Shown here piece after piece: positions 10,252 through 23,712 of a DNA stretch of 64,000 bases (positions are counted from its first letter, which is position 1; each line of letters begins with the position of its first letter). A program made the position numbers and the translations under genes. The stretch lies in contig OY829541.1 in the NCBI GenBank assembly GCA_963691705.1, positions 34,794,719-34,858,718 on the forward strand. The letters run 5' to 3'. The notes beneath the pieces were generated by a model. That model saw nothing but the letters and a program-made list of their open reading frames with translations. It was not told where the DNA came from and ran no database searches. Origin of the DNA: Viola odorata (taxonomy: Eukaryota; Streptophyta; Magnoliopsida; Malpighiales; Violaceae).

Positions 10252-10513
10252 CTCCCTCCGTTCCACTTTACTTGTCACTTTTTTTGCGGATTGTTACTAT
10301 TTGAGGTATTTGTCATTTTATCTTTTTCGAAACATATATTTTGTGCAAATGATAATTTTTTTTTTTTTAATCAATCCAATTTGATGATATTGTGGTAATT
10401 TCAGTGAAAATTAGAAAAAAAAATGAAACAATGAGGAATAAAATAAGTCCGTAAATCAACGGCTTACGCTTTTCTACTATTCTAAAAAGTCAATTAAAGT
10501 GGAACGGATGGAG
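10252..10513. mobile_element. Stowaway MITE
   Basis: CTCCCTCCGTTCCACTTTA at the left end pairs with taaagtggaacggatggag at the right end. TA dinucleotides flank it at 10250-10251 and 10514-10515. At 262 bp, AT-rich and non-coding, it is a typical mariner-mobilised MITE. Confidence 0.92.
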
Positions 10514-10634
10514 TATATTCTTTGCACGGGCTTTTGAGTTTGATTAGAAATAGAAGATCAAATGGTAAAAAGGGCAGAAGTTGCCGACAAAACGCAAAAC
10601 AAAGGCAAAAGCAAACAAAAACAGAAGATAAATA

Positions 10635-11556
10635 ATGCGGGTTTCTCTGAAAGATCAGAATATGGGGAGAGGACCAAAGAAGGAGAAGAATGCAGTGTCG
10701 GAGTTGGAGGCTAGGGGGAGTAGTTCCGATTTGGATTATAATGCTGCTTCACACAAGTTTGATTCAGAAGTTCATATTGATTTGTGCCATGCTCTGTTTC
10801 ACCCGGAAGTCGGTGGCTTTGTTACAGATCAGAACCAGTTGAGGACAGAGGAGAAATTTAAGAACTCGTGGGATATCGGTACTGTTGATCCCATTACTTT
10901 TGAGGGCTTGATTTCTGGGTTCTCCCCGGAGATTGATATCTCGTGTCCGACGTACGTCCCTAATATTTAATTATTTATAACTTTCTCCCTTATCTTTTAG
11001 TATTATCTTGAAATTAACTTCATTAATGGCGTTTCCCTCTCACGGATTACTAATTTTATGGCTTAATTAATTAGCTTTTCAACGTCCCCGACCCCACGTT
11101 GCGCCAAACTTTCCTAAATCCATCAGGAGGATACTGATCTTAAGAAGCTGACGGATCCCATCTTTGAAGCTAGGCCTAATTTGGTTAAAGTTGTTCCCTT
11201 TCAAAGAAAGCTTGCCCGGGCTGCTGTCGAATATCACAATTTCAACACGGTTGATTTTTAATTTCATTTATTTCCTATTGACTACTCACCTGCATGATAT
11301 TTCTTTTTGGCAGGGATCAAATCTTCAGTATCTGAAGGTGCTGAAGGCAATTTTTTATCTTTTGCCTCCGTGCCAAGTTTACTTCATAACAGTACAGGCC
11401 TTGATCAAGTCCTCTAGTAAAGAATTAATATGTCAATCCAGGGTCAGTTGTTTGGTTGATATGGCGGAGATTGTTGGCCTTACGAAAGCTCCGTTGGTCG
11501 TTCAGATGACTACTGTAGTACTGTGGACTCTTTTCAAGGTTAAAGAACACAATTGA
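10635..11556 (+). CDS. Putative cystatin/monellin-fold protein, three exons
   Basis: Proposed exons are 10635-10955, 11127-11249 and 11314-11556 (introns ending in catcag and tttggcag), about 228 residues. An alternative start is the ATG at 10662. Exon 2 reads EDTDLKKLTDPIFEARPNLV and ends RAAVEYHNFNT. Exon 3 continues with LQYLKVLKAIFYLLPPCQVY. This resembles the core of plant cystatin-related proteins: an A-x-x-A-V-x-x-[YH]-N helix, then a strand with L.....KV, then a Y(F)IT strand. The usual QxVxG inhibitory loop is not visible, so a protease-inhibitor role is doubtful. The N-terminal 105 residues are acidic and unlike anything I know. The first donor (tac/gtccct) is weak, and the tail after about 11400 may be intron read through. 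It could also be a decaying copy. Confidence 0.4.
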
Positions 11557-12855
11557 GTAATTAGGGTAATCACTTTAATTTCGTGCATTAATTCCACAGG
11601 GTAGTCAACGACTTATGGTATAAAATCGATCTTATAACATGTTATGTGATTAAGTAATTTGCCATTTGCCTTAATTTTGTTTTGAAGTTTTGTGTTTTCA
11701 TCCCAATGAATTTAAATATTTCCGCTAGATTTGAGGCAGTATATTCTAGTTTTACCGAGTAACTATACATGGATGGTCAAAGTAAAAACCATATCATTTT
11801 TTCAATAAGAATAGAACTTTTGAATTCAATAGAGATTAAACATAAATGTTTAGTAGAAGTTGTCGCCATATTCAATGATAAAATACGATAAGATTAGACT
11901 CAGGTTTAGAATTAGGAATTTTGTTGCAAAAATCATGGAGTATACTTCGAGGTGTTTTACCAAAATTTGATCCAGAAGTTCAGGATATGGAGAATCGTGG
12001 GGGCAAACAAAGATGAATGAAAAAGAAAAAGAAAGTTATTTTTCTCTTTTTAACTTCGATCATTCTAGGAATTATTCCCGCACTAAAAGATAGTAATATT
12101 TTTTAATTATTTGTGGACATTTTCTTTATTACTATAATTAAATTCCACAATAATTAAAAAATCAATGACAAAATAGCTTTGCAAATAATATGATGTTTTT
12201 ACGCTATATAAATGAACTTCATTCTGCTTATCATAAATAATACTTACGTTGTATATCCAATATTATATCAGCACCTTAATACTAAAATAACACATGCATC
12301 GGATCTTTTCTTTTGATTTAACCCTTAATTTAATTTTTGCATACATGATCCTTCTATTCAAATAATCATTTTAATTTGATCCATCACGCTAACAATATGA
12401 TGATTTGAAAGTTAAATTTAACAATTCGATTTTTTTATAAATATTTTCTCATTGACGTGCCACGCTGCGTTAAAAACTACGTCATATTAATTTTATTAAA
12501 AAAAAAATCCAAAAAAATCAAGAAAATAAGTAAAGAATATAATTAGTATTCTTTTAAATAGCTCTTGTAGTAATTAATTCATTGATTAATTAGATGAGGA
12601 AGGTACACTGTACACACCTAGATTAGTCACCTCGGTCCTGGTCCCCATTGCCATCCCTATGCTCCACAGTAAAATTCAAGATCGCTACTCCAAAATACAG
12701 TAAAAATACTAAATTAAAATTTAATATAAATCATCCGTAAGCTAATGTTGAACCACTCCATAGCAGATAAAAAGCCAGACGCTGCAAACTCACAAGGTGC
12801 AACACAGAGCTTCTTTCTGAATGCTCTTTTAGTATTCAGATTAATGCAGATACGC
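11557..12855. other. Intergenic AT-rich DNA, nothing recognised
   Basis: There is no frame with family resemblance. Several poly-A/T runs are present. The right part near 12745-12855 is likely the 3' UTR of the minus-strand F-box gene. Confidence 0.4.
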
Positions 12856-15800
12856 TTAGGCTGTCACAGACCCCTTACCATCTTGTTGAAGCACATATTC
12901 TCTCTTCATCTCTTCCAAGACTGCATCATTTGTACTGCAAAACAGACACACGACATGCATATTTGTAGTCAATCTACAAACATACTGTTAATGCAAATGC
13001 AAGGTGGAATTAAGTAATCAATAACATGATAATGCTATTGGCAGGCATGGTTGCAGACCCAGACTGCTGCTAGATAGGGTGCGTAAGCACAACCTACCAA
13101 AAGAATGTGAAACTGAAGCGATGTCCTTTTTACGTCCCCATGTCAGGGGTTACCTTTGACAAAAAGCTAGCATTTGATCCCTTTGCCCAGAATTCACCCC
13201 AAATGCATCTTTAATAGCCTCAATCACCAAAGCTAGCATTTGATCCCTTTGCCTTGTAATTTGTTCCACTAGCCTATCCACTTGATCCCCAAGTGAACTG
13301 AAATCTTGCACAAGTTGTTCCTTGAGATCCCACACAGCATTCTGTAAAGTCCTCACCGTGAGCATGCTAGATGATGAGCCACCAGAATGAGATGAAGGAC
13401 CAGCACATCCAGAAATCTTGTTAGCTGGCTCTACAGGACTGATCAATCAAAAACCATGGTTAGTGCTGAATTCTTAATAAGTTTTGTTTGCCAAAAAATG
13501 CTTCACAAGTTATTAACAAAATAAACAGACCAAGAATGCATATAACCTAGAACCAATTAGTAGTTTAAAATTTAAATCCCTGAAGAGAATCAATTACAGA
13601 GATGAACTTCTGTTCTTAAAATAGCACATATAGTTAAATCATAGATTGAAATGTTTCATAAACTGATAACAGCTACGCACAATAACTGAATAACATAAAT
13701 ACATGCAGCTTGGTAGTTAGATGTTCATCAATGGAAGATCAATTTGAACTCATTTTGACAACAGTTAACACCCTTGTTAGTACCAGTATCTAACCAGTTA
13801 TTAACAAAAATTACAACCCAAGAATGCCCATAACTGAAGTCTTTCTAGTAAGGTTTTGGTGTCTTAGAAAGTATTAACTTCTTACAGCTTTTCTGGTCAG
13901 AAAATATGGCATTACTTTCCGAGTTCTTACAAAAAGTAGAATGGAGGCATTGATATGAAATTATGAATTGGGAGGGACGTATCATTTCAGGTGTGGCAGA
14001 GTACATAGAATATAAATTAAACAAGACCTAATTGAATAAATTGAAGAAATGATGCTATGAGGAGGCAGAAATACATTCAGACTGTTCAAAAGTTTGGCCA
14101 GTTATCAAAAGGTTTTCCTGTCCCCGCAGGTATACATTATCCTTCCCCAAACTATTTTGAAATTACCCCTTCCTCTCCCAATCAAGTGCTTTCCTCTCCT
14201 CAATTAATATTTGTTTGCTAATCATGATTTTCTATCTATCACTGCCTACATACTGATAGAATTTAAGTAAAACACGAAAATCGGGGAGTACAGACTTGGA
14301 TAAGCAACTGCAGTTCAAAATAACAGCACTAATCATGAACTCAGAACGATCATATGACAATTTCAAACATGTATATAAGGAGATACTAAGAATGTTTCCG
14401 TGAAGAGCATTATAGCTGAGAATGATTTTTACCTTAGCTTCCTCTTCATGCTTGGTGTCCCAGCCAGCTTTGCATCACTGGATGCATTCAGCAAACATGA
14501 GCTTTGAAGCACTGCCTTAACAGACTCGGAAACTTGCCTCGCCATTTGACTATTCATTTGATCCTGCTGATCCGGTTGTTGTGGTAAGTTTGGAAAAGCT
14601 GTGATTTCATTTTGAGCAGCCTCAAATACTTGCCTCTTTATTTGATCTGCTTCCCTTTCTATCCGATCCGCTACTTTCTTCAATTGATCTGCTTGCCTAT
14701 TCAATTGATCCTGGCGCAGACGCACAACTTGCACATGTTGTTCTTTAACCTCCTGGATACTGTTCTCCAACTCCTCCAAGTCATCAGATGAAGGACCAGT
14801 ACAGTCGACTTGATTTTTAGCTCGTCCCATCAGGCTGATCAATTAAGCCCATTATTAGTAATAACACATAACAAGTTAATGAACACAAGTTAGAAACCAA
14901 AAATACATGTACTATTCCAATGATAGAGCCAACTACAAAAGGATGCAATGCAGGCTACGTATGTTAAGTGTAACTTCTTTGCGGTATTCAAGCAGAATTT
15001 ATAATTTCAATGATGCCTTCCATATGGAATTATGAAGTGTAACTAATCTACTAATCAGGCAGAGGTGCATCATTTAGCTCATGACCGGATGTTTCTCTCA
15101 TGTGTTCAAAAATAAGGAAGGAAGCTCATTATCTGCTGAAAATTGATAAGGTATTTACTAAATAACTTTTTATCTTTATTTCCTCTTGTTGAGGTGTGGT
15201 TTCTATTTCTCCAACATCTCTCAACAGAGAAAGAAGTCAGGTACATGTTCCCATCTGTTGAAGAGTTAAATTTTTGTTCCATTCCAAACTCAGACCACTG
15301 GCTCAATTCCCAGCAAGATGTGAATCAGGAACTAACTTCTTTCAACTAAGGTTTTCAATAGAGACCATCTCAAACATTAGATCAAATTTTCACGATCACT
15401 AGTTGAAAGAAGTTAGTTCCGAGTGACTGGCTCAATAATCAGTACTTTATTTTGCTATTGCTTACATGCAGATAGAGCTCAAATCAAATAGGAAGTCAGA
15501 TACTACATTTAAGAAGTAGCATATGTTCATCATAATGGATACCAAGAATATTCAATCTCAAGACTAATAAAGCAGCAAAAAGTGTGAAACAATTCGTACC
15601 TGGCCTTCCTCTTCCTGCTCAGTTTCTCATCCAGTTTTATATCACTGGATGCATTCAGCAATCCTAGACTCTCTGCAAAACAACTAGCATAAAAGCAGTG
15701 TTCTTCATATATACGAAGCTGATTAATCTCTTTTTTCTGAGGATGATATGACACCGCCTCACCAAACCTTGTCATTAATATCTCTCCATCCTTCCTAAAA

Positions 15801-16366
15801 GTCGCTGATCCAGTTAAAAAACCAACATTTACACTTGTCTGTGTAGTCCACGATTCCCCGACATCATATTCCTCCATCAGCCACACATCACAAGAACGAG
15901 GGTGGAACACAAGCACAGCAAGAGACTGCTGAAAGACTGAAACTGACATGTCCCCAATAGTCCCAGAAGCCAAACTCTCCGGCAGCATTATCTCACCAAA
16001 ACATTCATTGCTTAAATCAAAAGTAAGAACAAAAACACGGTCCTTGCCACTTACCTCCCGTCAGGCAAGCCAATGAACAACCCCATTGATAAAAGCCTGG
16101 GCCCACTTGCCGAAATGCATCCGTAATGGCTGGAGACTAACATCAAGGGTCTTCCACGAGGCTGCATTGGTCGAGTAAACCTCTACTTTAACAGGGCGTT
16201 TGAGGTTTCTCCCCTGTGATCTCTTCTTCATTTTCCAAAGATTCACAAGCCTAACAACCTTGTAATCATTAACCCACGAATCATCATTAACCCACGAATC
16301 AAACCCAAAACCAACAACAGCAAGATAAGGGCCAGCGACGTGGCAAGAGAAGGCAGGGGGAGTAAG

Positions 16367-17422
16367 TGATGTGATCCCGCCTAGGGTTAGTAAGCCGGAT
16401 TGCAATGGAGCTTGTAGAGGATCTAGCCGAATCGAATTATCTAACGACAACAAGATCACAAAAAAAGGAAAGACACGAACAAGTTATATTTAGCGGAGAA
16501 TTAGGGAAATATGTACCCGGAAATGATTAGGATTGACAAAGGATTGAAATTGATCACACGAGCATCCAAGAATTAATCCAAGCAACTTGACATTCACGGT
16601 TCTTGGAATAAGCAATTAATAAACCTCCATTCATTCAAGAAACTTGCCAAAAGTACAAATACAAATTCAATGATTCCTCGAGCAATAATCGAAAGGAGTA
16701 ATCTCAACTTAATCGATTTTTTTAAGGAAAAGTGAAGAGTTTCAAGGCTTATGTGATACAAGAAGGAGTATTCTCACTTTACTAATATCACTCAAAGTCT
16801 AAAACTACTTAGGAAAATGATACAAAGGAGTATATATATAGTAGCATGCAAATTGGGCTTGAAAAGCCCAAATTCGTACTCAAAACAGCAGCTAGCGTGA
16901 TTCACGCTAAGGGCTTAGCGTGATCACACTAGCCCAAAATTTCCTTACCGTGATTCACGCTAAGGCCTTAGTGTGATCACGGTAAGGCTAGCTCAAAATT
17001 TCAAAACCATTCCAGAGAATAACGTGATTCACGTTAAGAGTGAAGCGTGATCACGTTTGCCTTAACGTGATTCACGTTAACTCCTTAACGTGATCACGCC
17101 AGGATGTCCAAAATTCCGAATCCACTCCAGTGGCTAGCGTGATTCACGTTAAGAGCGTGACGTGATCACGCTAGCCAAAGCTAGCCAAATTTCCTTACCG
17201 TGATTCACGCTAAAGCCTTAGCGTGATCACGGTAAGAATTGTTCTTTGGTTTGATGAGCTATCACTTGGACAACCTTTTCCTTGGCCTTGACGAGTTCTT
17301 CCTCTCTGATTTTGCCTTCAAACCATAGGGATAACCCTCTTGCTTTGCTTCGGGTGATCGGACCTTGAGGCAAGAGGTCTTGAGGGTCAAAATGGGTCTT
17401 CGAATGGTCCGTGATCACATCA
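16367..17422 (-). repeat. 3' LTR (left copy) of the Ty3 element
   Basis: The 1,056-bp copy ends at the polypurine tract of the element. Its first 196 bp in element orientation encode the end of pol. Confidence 0.92.
16905..17236. repeat. Array of GTGATTCAC / GTGATCAC palindromes in the LTR
   Basis: At least ten imperfect inverted repeats built from agcgtgattcacgctaag, cttagcgtgatcacgctag, ttaccgtgattcacgctaag and ccttaacgtgatcacg follow each other in about 330 bp, separated by short spacers. The array is present in the same place in the other LTR (24226-24595), so it belongs to the element. It could fold into a row of hairpins or hold protein-binding sites. Confidence 0.85.
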
Positions 17423-20400
17423 ACCTCTCCCTCTTCAAAAGGATTCGTCCTCGAATCCATTTCTTGAGGATTTTCTTCCACTTCGGGGCAAAGAGACAGA
17501 TCATTGACATTGAATGTATGGCTGATTCCCTCATATTCACTTGGAAGATCTAAAACATAGGCGTTGGAGTCAATACGACAGAGGATTTGAAAAGGTCCGT
17601 CCCCTCGTGGGCTTAGCTTGCCTTGGCGTTGACGCGGGAATCGATCTTTTCTCCAATGAAGCCACACCCATTGACCGGGTTCAAAGGACGTAGGAATTTT
17701 GCCCTTATTGCGTTTGGTCATCTCCTTTGCGTTCATGCTTTTTATGCTTTTGCGGACTTGCACATGGAGTTTCTTAACAGTTGCGGCCTTGGCACTCCCA
17801 TCTACACACTTAAGAGAACTCAAGGGCAAAGGTGAGAGATCAAGAGGGGTTAAGGGTTTGAACCCGTAGACCACCTCAAAAGGAGAAAACCCAATGGAAG
17901 AATGATAAGCATTATTATAGGCAAATTCAACAAACGCAATACAATCTTCCCATTTCACTCCATGTTTAGCAACCATTATACGAAATAATGAGCCTAAAGT
18001 CCTATTCACCACCTCCGTTTGGCCATCCGTTTGAGGGTGACACATGGTGGAGAAGAGGAGTTTAGTCCCTAACTTCGTCCAAAGAGTTCGCCAAAAATGA
18101 CTTGGGAACTTAGTGTCCCTATCACTCACAATGCTCTTAGGCATACCATGCAATCGCACCACATGTTGGAAAAATAAAGAGGCAATGTGTGTAGCATCAT
18201 GTGTTTTCGAACAGGGTATAAAATGGGCCATTTTGGAAAAACGATCTACCACAACAAAGATAGAATCATGGTCATTCCTAGACCTAGGCAATCCCAATAC
18301 AAAGTCCATAGACAAGTCTATCCATGGGTGTTGTGCAACGGACAAAGGCATGTAAATAGCATGATGTTTAGATGTGGACTTGGCAGTTTTACAAACAATA
18401 CATCGATTCACGATGTTAGTCACATCTACTTTCATTCGTGGCCAATAGAAATGAGATTTTAGAGCATACAAAGTCTTGGCAATGCAAAAATAACCACTCA
18501 AAGCTCCCCCATGAGCTTCCAACACAAGCAATTCTATAGTATTAGAACGAGGCACACACAACCTATCATATTTGAACAAAAAATTATCACACCTAAAGAA
18601 ATGCATGTGTGATCCACGGGCACAAGCTAAATATATGTCACGGAAGTCCTCATCATTCTCATACAATTCAATCAAATGAGAAAATCTAAAGACTTGTGCA
18701 TCAAGAGAGTTCAAGAGAGCATACCTTTGAGAAAGGGCGTCGGCTACCACATTCTCTTTGCCTCGTTTGTACTTGATGGTGTAGGGAAATGCTTCAATGA
18801 ATTCCACCCACTTGGCATGTCTCTTATTCAACTTGGCTTGGCCCTTAAGGAACTTGAGGCTTAGGTGGTCGGTGTGGATGACGAATTGGTTAGCTAGGAG
18901 ATAGTGCTCCCACACCATAAGTGACCTCACCAAAGCATAGAGCTCCTTGTCGTACGTGGAGTAGTTGAGTTGGGCTCCGTTGAGTTTCTCACTAAAATAG
19001 GCGATGGGGCGACCCTCCTGGGTTAGGACCGCTCCAATGCCAACTCCACTCGCATCGCATTCCAACTCGAACACCTTGGTGAAGTCCGGCAAGGCCAAAA
19101 TAGGAGACCTCGTGAGTCTCTCCTTAAGTTCCTTAAAAGCCTTGGCTTGTCGCTCTCCCCACTCAAATGGAACATTTTTCTTGGTCAATTCGTTGAGGGG
19201 CGCGCCGATTGTTGAGAAGTTCGGTACGAATCGGCGGTAAAAGCTCGCTAGGCCATGAAAGGACCTTATTTCACCGACATTGTTGGGAATGGACCAATCT
19301 TGGATGGCTTTCACCTTATCTTCGTCAACTTGGACGCCACCTACACTCACAACAAAACCAAGGAAGTGCACTTTTTCCAAACAAAACTCGCACTTAACTA
19401 ATTTAGAATATAATCGGTGTGTGCGTAAGGTGTCAAATATAGCACGCAAATGGAACACATGTTCCTCAAGAGAAGAACTATACACAAGAATATCATCAAA
19501 GTATACCACAACATACTTTCCAATGAAATCACGCAAGACATAATTCATTAATCTCATGAAAGTACTAGGAGCATTGGATAGACTGAATGGCATTACCAAC
19601 CATTCATACAAACCGTGTTTGGTTTTGAAGGCGGTCTTCCATTCATCACCCTCATGCATCCGAATTTGGTGATATCCACTCATGAGATCAATCTTGGAGT
19701 AGATTTGGCTTCCGCTTAGCTCATCAAGCATATCATCGAGGCGTGGGATGGGATGTCGATACCTCACAGTGATCTTGTTGATGGCCCTACAATCAACACA
19801 CATCCTCCACGTCCCGTCCTTCTTAGGCACAAGCAACACGGGCACGGCACAAGGTGACATACTCTCTCGGATGTAGCCTTTGCGCAACAAATCCTCCACT
19901 TGTCGTTGAAGCTCCTTCGTCTCCTCGGGATTGCATCAGTAAGCCGGCCTATTGGGCAAGGCCGCTCCGGGTATCAAATCAATCTTGTGTTCTATCCCTC
20001 GGATTGGAGGAAGGCCACTTGGCATTTCAGTTGGAAAGACATCGTCATACTCCTGCAAAAGAGAAACAAGGGGACTTGGCAGAGAAGAAGGAGGGTTAGT
20101 GTCAACTTCCAAGAAATTTGCCTTGTATCGAAGTACAAGACACACTTTATTGGAAAATAAGGCTCTCCTCACATCCTTTCCCCTCGCCATCACACTCAAG
20201 TGTTTAGGCTCACTCTCTCTACCATGCTTGCTTTTTTTCATGGCGTGTATTCGACTCGCCCTTTGTTTTCTTCCCTCTTCTCTCTTGTGTTTTCATCTCA
20301 TGGCTCACATTTTTCTCTCCTCTTTGTGCATGCTCACTTTTTTCATGCACGCTATTTTCCTCATTCGCACACCTTACTTTATTCTCTCCACTCTTTTCCC

Positions 20401-21110
20401 TCATTTTCTTCATGATTTGGAATTCGACACTTGCCTTTTCCATGTGTAATCGATCTTCAAGAACTTGTGCGAGTGAAAGTGGAGGAATGTTAAACTTCTT
20501 CCCACGGTGAGTGAGGTGAATTTTATTGGTGCGGCCATCATGCACTACCCAACGATCAAATTGTCATGGCCGACCAAGGATGAGATGTCTAGCATCCATA
20601 GGAACCACATCACACAACCTCTCATCCTCATAACCACCCACTTTGAAAGCAACAAGAACTTGTTCCTTTACCTTCACTTCTCCATCATCACTAAACCAAT
20701 GTAGGGAATAAGGATTAGGGTGTGGGGTTGTGGGCAACCTAAGCTTGAAAACTAGTAAGTGGCTCGCTACATCCACCACACTTCCATTATCAACGATAAG
20801 AGATGCTACCTTACCATTGATTTCACACCGAGAATGGAAAAGATTTTCCCTTTGATCTTCGTGTGCAACCTCTCCTTTGGCATGAGCATTCATGCTTCTT
20901 CTCACAACTAGAGTCATCGTGGCTGCCGGGACTACCTCTTCCTCACTACTCTCGGTCTCCTCCCTTTTTGCCTCTTTCTCATCCTCACTTGTCTCAATTT
21001 CACTCTTCGTTTCATAGTTGCCCTCTCGGATCACCACTACTCTCCGATTTGGACATTCGGAAGCAATGTGTCCCCTTCCTTGGCACCGGAAGCATTGGAC
21101 ATTAGATGAG
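17227..21110 (-). pseudogene. Ty3 pol: zinc knuckle, protease, RT, RNase H, integrase, C-terminal tail inside the LTR
   Basis: From right to left: a zinc knuckle (CFRCQGRGHIASEC, about 21055-21105), an aspartic protease with the active site altered to LIVDNGSVVD, and then an 890-residue open stretch (19899-17227). The open stretch has reverse transcriptase (YFDDILVYS), RNase H (ELECDASGVGIGAVL) and integrase. The integrase zinc finger has lost its second His (HGGALSGYF), while catalytic Asp, Asp and Glu are present (LSMDFVLGL, VSDRDTKF, DGQTEVVNR). The C-terminus (QGPITRSKARG, then a Lys/Glu-rich end) is encoded within the 3' LTR. Lesions are a TGA at 20564-20566 in place of Trp, a frameshift in an A-run near 20225, and a TGA at 19936-19938 in place of Arg. 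The element is therefore not self-sufficient. Confidence 0.9.
17423..17436 (-). other. Polypurine tract of Ty3 element, embedded in pol
   Basis: The minus strand reads gaagagggagaggt immediately before the 3' LTR. The same bases encode the EEGEV segment of pol, so the plus-strand primer and the coding sequence overlap. Confidence 0.75.
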
Positions 21111-22476
21111 AATTTTCTTGGTTGGGTAGGGTTGGTAGGTGGGTTAGGAGTTGTTTTTGGTGGTGGTTTTGGAAGGTTACTTTTAGTGTAAGGTGTGTAG
21201 GGTTTCGGAGGGGGTGTGTCGGCTTTGGAGTCTTTTGGCTTAAAGGGCTCTTTGGAATAGGACTTCCAGGGAGCCTTCGGGTTGAGGAAAAGGTTTGGGT
21301 TTTACTTGGGTAGGACTTCTTCTTGGTGGCTTCATATGCTTCCACTTTTATGGCATAGTGAAGTATATATTGTAGGTGTTCGAGCTCCTTCAACTCAAGC
21401 TTGTACCTAATACGATCGTTGAGGCCATTGAGGAACCGTACCATCGTAATTTCTTCACCCTCCTCGGTGTTGGTCTTGATTAGGAGTTCCTCTAGCTCGT
21501 TGAAGTATTCGCCCACGGACTTAGAGCCTTGCTTGAGACCTTGCAACTTGTTTTGCAAGTCTCTCTTGTGATGCGCGGGCACAAACCTTGCTCTCATCAC
21601 CCTTTTCATCTCTTCCCAATCTTGAATAGCATCCACTACTCCTCTCTCTCTACACACTTTTTCCCACAAACTAACGGCACAATCTTCAAACTCCATTGCC
21701 GCTAGCTTAATCTTCTTCTCTTCCGAATACCGATGGCAATTGAAGATTCGTTGAATCTTTCCTTCCCATTTAAGGTACTCCGAAGGATCGGTGGAGCCCC
21801 TAAAGGTAGGAATTTGTACCTTGATTCCACTCAACTTGTCATCAACCCTAGGCTCTTGTGGCTTCTCATCATGTTCAACAAACCGCGACCCTTGACCCCT
21901 TTGTCGTCTTCCCCTCGTTCGTCTTGTCACCTCATCAAACTCGGCATTCACTTCCCCATAAGGGTCCTCATAGTACTCCCGAGTGTGGTGGGGTGTGGTA
22001 AGGGCATGGAAATGAGGGATTTTGGGTCGGCTACTACAAGCATGGAAGTCTTCCGCCCCTCGGCTGCCTTGCTCATATTTCTTCCTTATCTCTTTCATTT
22101 GCTCCTCCGATATGGCCAACCCCGGAGGGGAGACAAATGACTTTCGGGTATCTTCTTTCTTTGGAGTATTCTTCAACAACCCAACTCTTTCTCCTACACT
22201 TTGATGACCCTCCGATTTAGTTTCAACGTGGACACGTTCAGTGAGAGGCGTCTGGTGCGCCTTAGGCGGAAGGTTCCTTGGAGGTGTTGTATGAGGAGGA
22301 ACACCGGAAGGCTTTTCATCCTCTCGACCACGAGACTTGATAATCTCCTCCAACAAAGTGAGACGATCCTCCGTTCGAACCATGGTAGCCTTCAATTCTC
22401 CCAAGGCTGTCAAGACTTGGTCAAGGGCTTCGGCACTTCGGCTACCACTAGAACTAGGTCTACTTCTCCCGGACAT
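21037..22476 (-). pseudogene. Ty3 gag, frameshifted near its C-terminus
   Basis: The ATG at 22476 begins MSGRSRPSSS. An N-terminal coiled coil of about residues 15-45 is followed by a charged linker, then the capsid-like core (IPTFRGSTDPSEYLKWE, IKLAAMEFEDCAVSLWE, NKLQGLKQGSKSVGEYF). Near 21290-21300 the frame shifts. The open frame then runs as an unrelated Pro/His-rich tail to 21037, while the zinc knuckle continues in the next frame. The product would form the element's virus-like particle. Confidence 0.88.
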
Positions 22477-22569
22477 CTTAGAATTCAACTCTTTCTCAAT
22501 TTTTTTTTTATACCTACAAAATGGAAACAAACGAGATATATAAACGTTAGTAAATAAACTCTCCCTCAC

Positions 22570-23698
22570 GTGTTTAAACTCTCGTGTTTAGGTGTTTATC
22601 TCTCGAAAAAGATGTGCTCACAAACACTCAACTTCGCTTTTTTCTGTGTACCTGCACACTTAAATAAGAGTTAGCAAATAATTCGCTCCCTTACGTGTTT
22701 AAACACTCGTGTTTGATCACTCGAAAAATTTGGCCTCACAATCACTCAAGAAATCTCCTCACACAAAGCTTGCTTTCCACACAATTTCCTTGCTACAAAC
22801 AAACTTGTGCTTCAATTCAAGTGTGCGATCACCAATGCTCAAATGATTGAAACAAGAGGAAAAAGGACACAATAAGACTCAAGAAATTTACAAGGACATT
22901 AATGACAAGTTGAAGAAAATTTTCAGAATTCCCAAGGAAATCCAAAATTTCAATTTTTGGAGGGAAACCTTGAATTTCCGTTGGAATGGGAGAAGACTGG
23001 AATTTATGGCTTAAAGGAGTAAAAGACTCAAAGGAAAGTTTCAGAATTTTTATTTTTATTTTTTTTAAGAAGGAGACTTGAGGTTTAGGACTTGAATATT
23101 TTAAGTTTAGGACTCAAGAAAGATTAAAACTCAAGTTTAGTATTTTAATGGTTTAAGACTTGAGTTTAAGACTTGGTTTAGGACTTACCTAAAAGAAAAA
23201 GGAAAGTTGGACACCAGGAAAGGAGTGGGACGGCTAGGCTTTTAGGGAAAGTGGGTTTATTTGGTTGAAATTGGATTTTGGTTAGGACCAATTTGGTTTC
23301 TTTTTGGTCAAATTGTCAAATAAAGGGTGAGGTGGCTTGGTGCATTTAATGCAATGGATTAGATGATTTTACCCTTGATTTGCTAGGTGTGGCCGGCCAA
23401 GTGAGGAAAATTACTTAATTAATTGGTTAAACACTTGGTTAACAACTTTGTAGCACAAATTTGGATCAAAAAGTACCAAGGCCAAGAACACCAAGAATAA
23501 AATGAAGAACACCACTATCACACCCAAATGATTTTGTTCTCATTTTCAGAAATTTTGTTTTACCAAATTGATCACAACCAACAATCAAAAGCCCACTTGA
23601 AATATTTTTCGAAAGTAACGGACGAAACTCAAGATATCAAGAAAGAAAGGTTCTAACACTAGTTAACAAGACTAGGTAAATTCGATAGGCGGCCAAAA
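22570..23698 (-). other. Untranslated leader of the Ty3 element
   Basis: About 1.1 kb between primer site and gag has no supported gene. It contains repeated runs such as (a)gttt-aggact and tcactcg words. Confidence 0.6.
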
Positions 23699-23710
23699 GC
23701 TCCGCTACCA
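23699..23710 (-). other. Primer-binding site of Ty3 element
   Basis: TGGTAGCGGAGC on the minus strand starts two bases inside the 5' LTR end and matches the initiator-Met site TGGTATCAGAGC at 10 of 12 positions. Confidence 0.75.
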
Positions 23711-23712
23711 CT

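Noticed and set aside
16905..17236. CRISPR-like array of regular repeats
   Set aside because: The units are palindromes of two kinds with irregular spacers, are present in both LTRs, and the DNA is a plant nuclear genome.
19952..20449. 165-residue plus-strand frame
   Set aside because: It is antisense to the Ty3 pol remnant and shows no motif.
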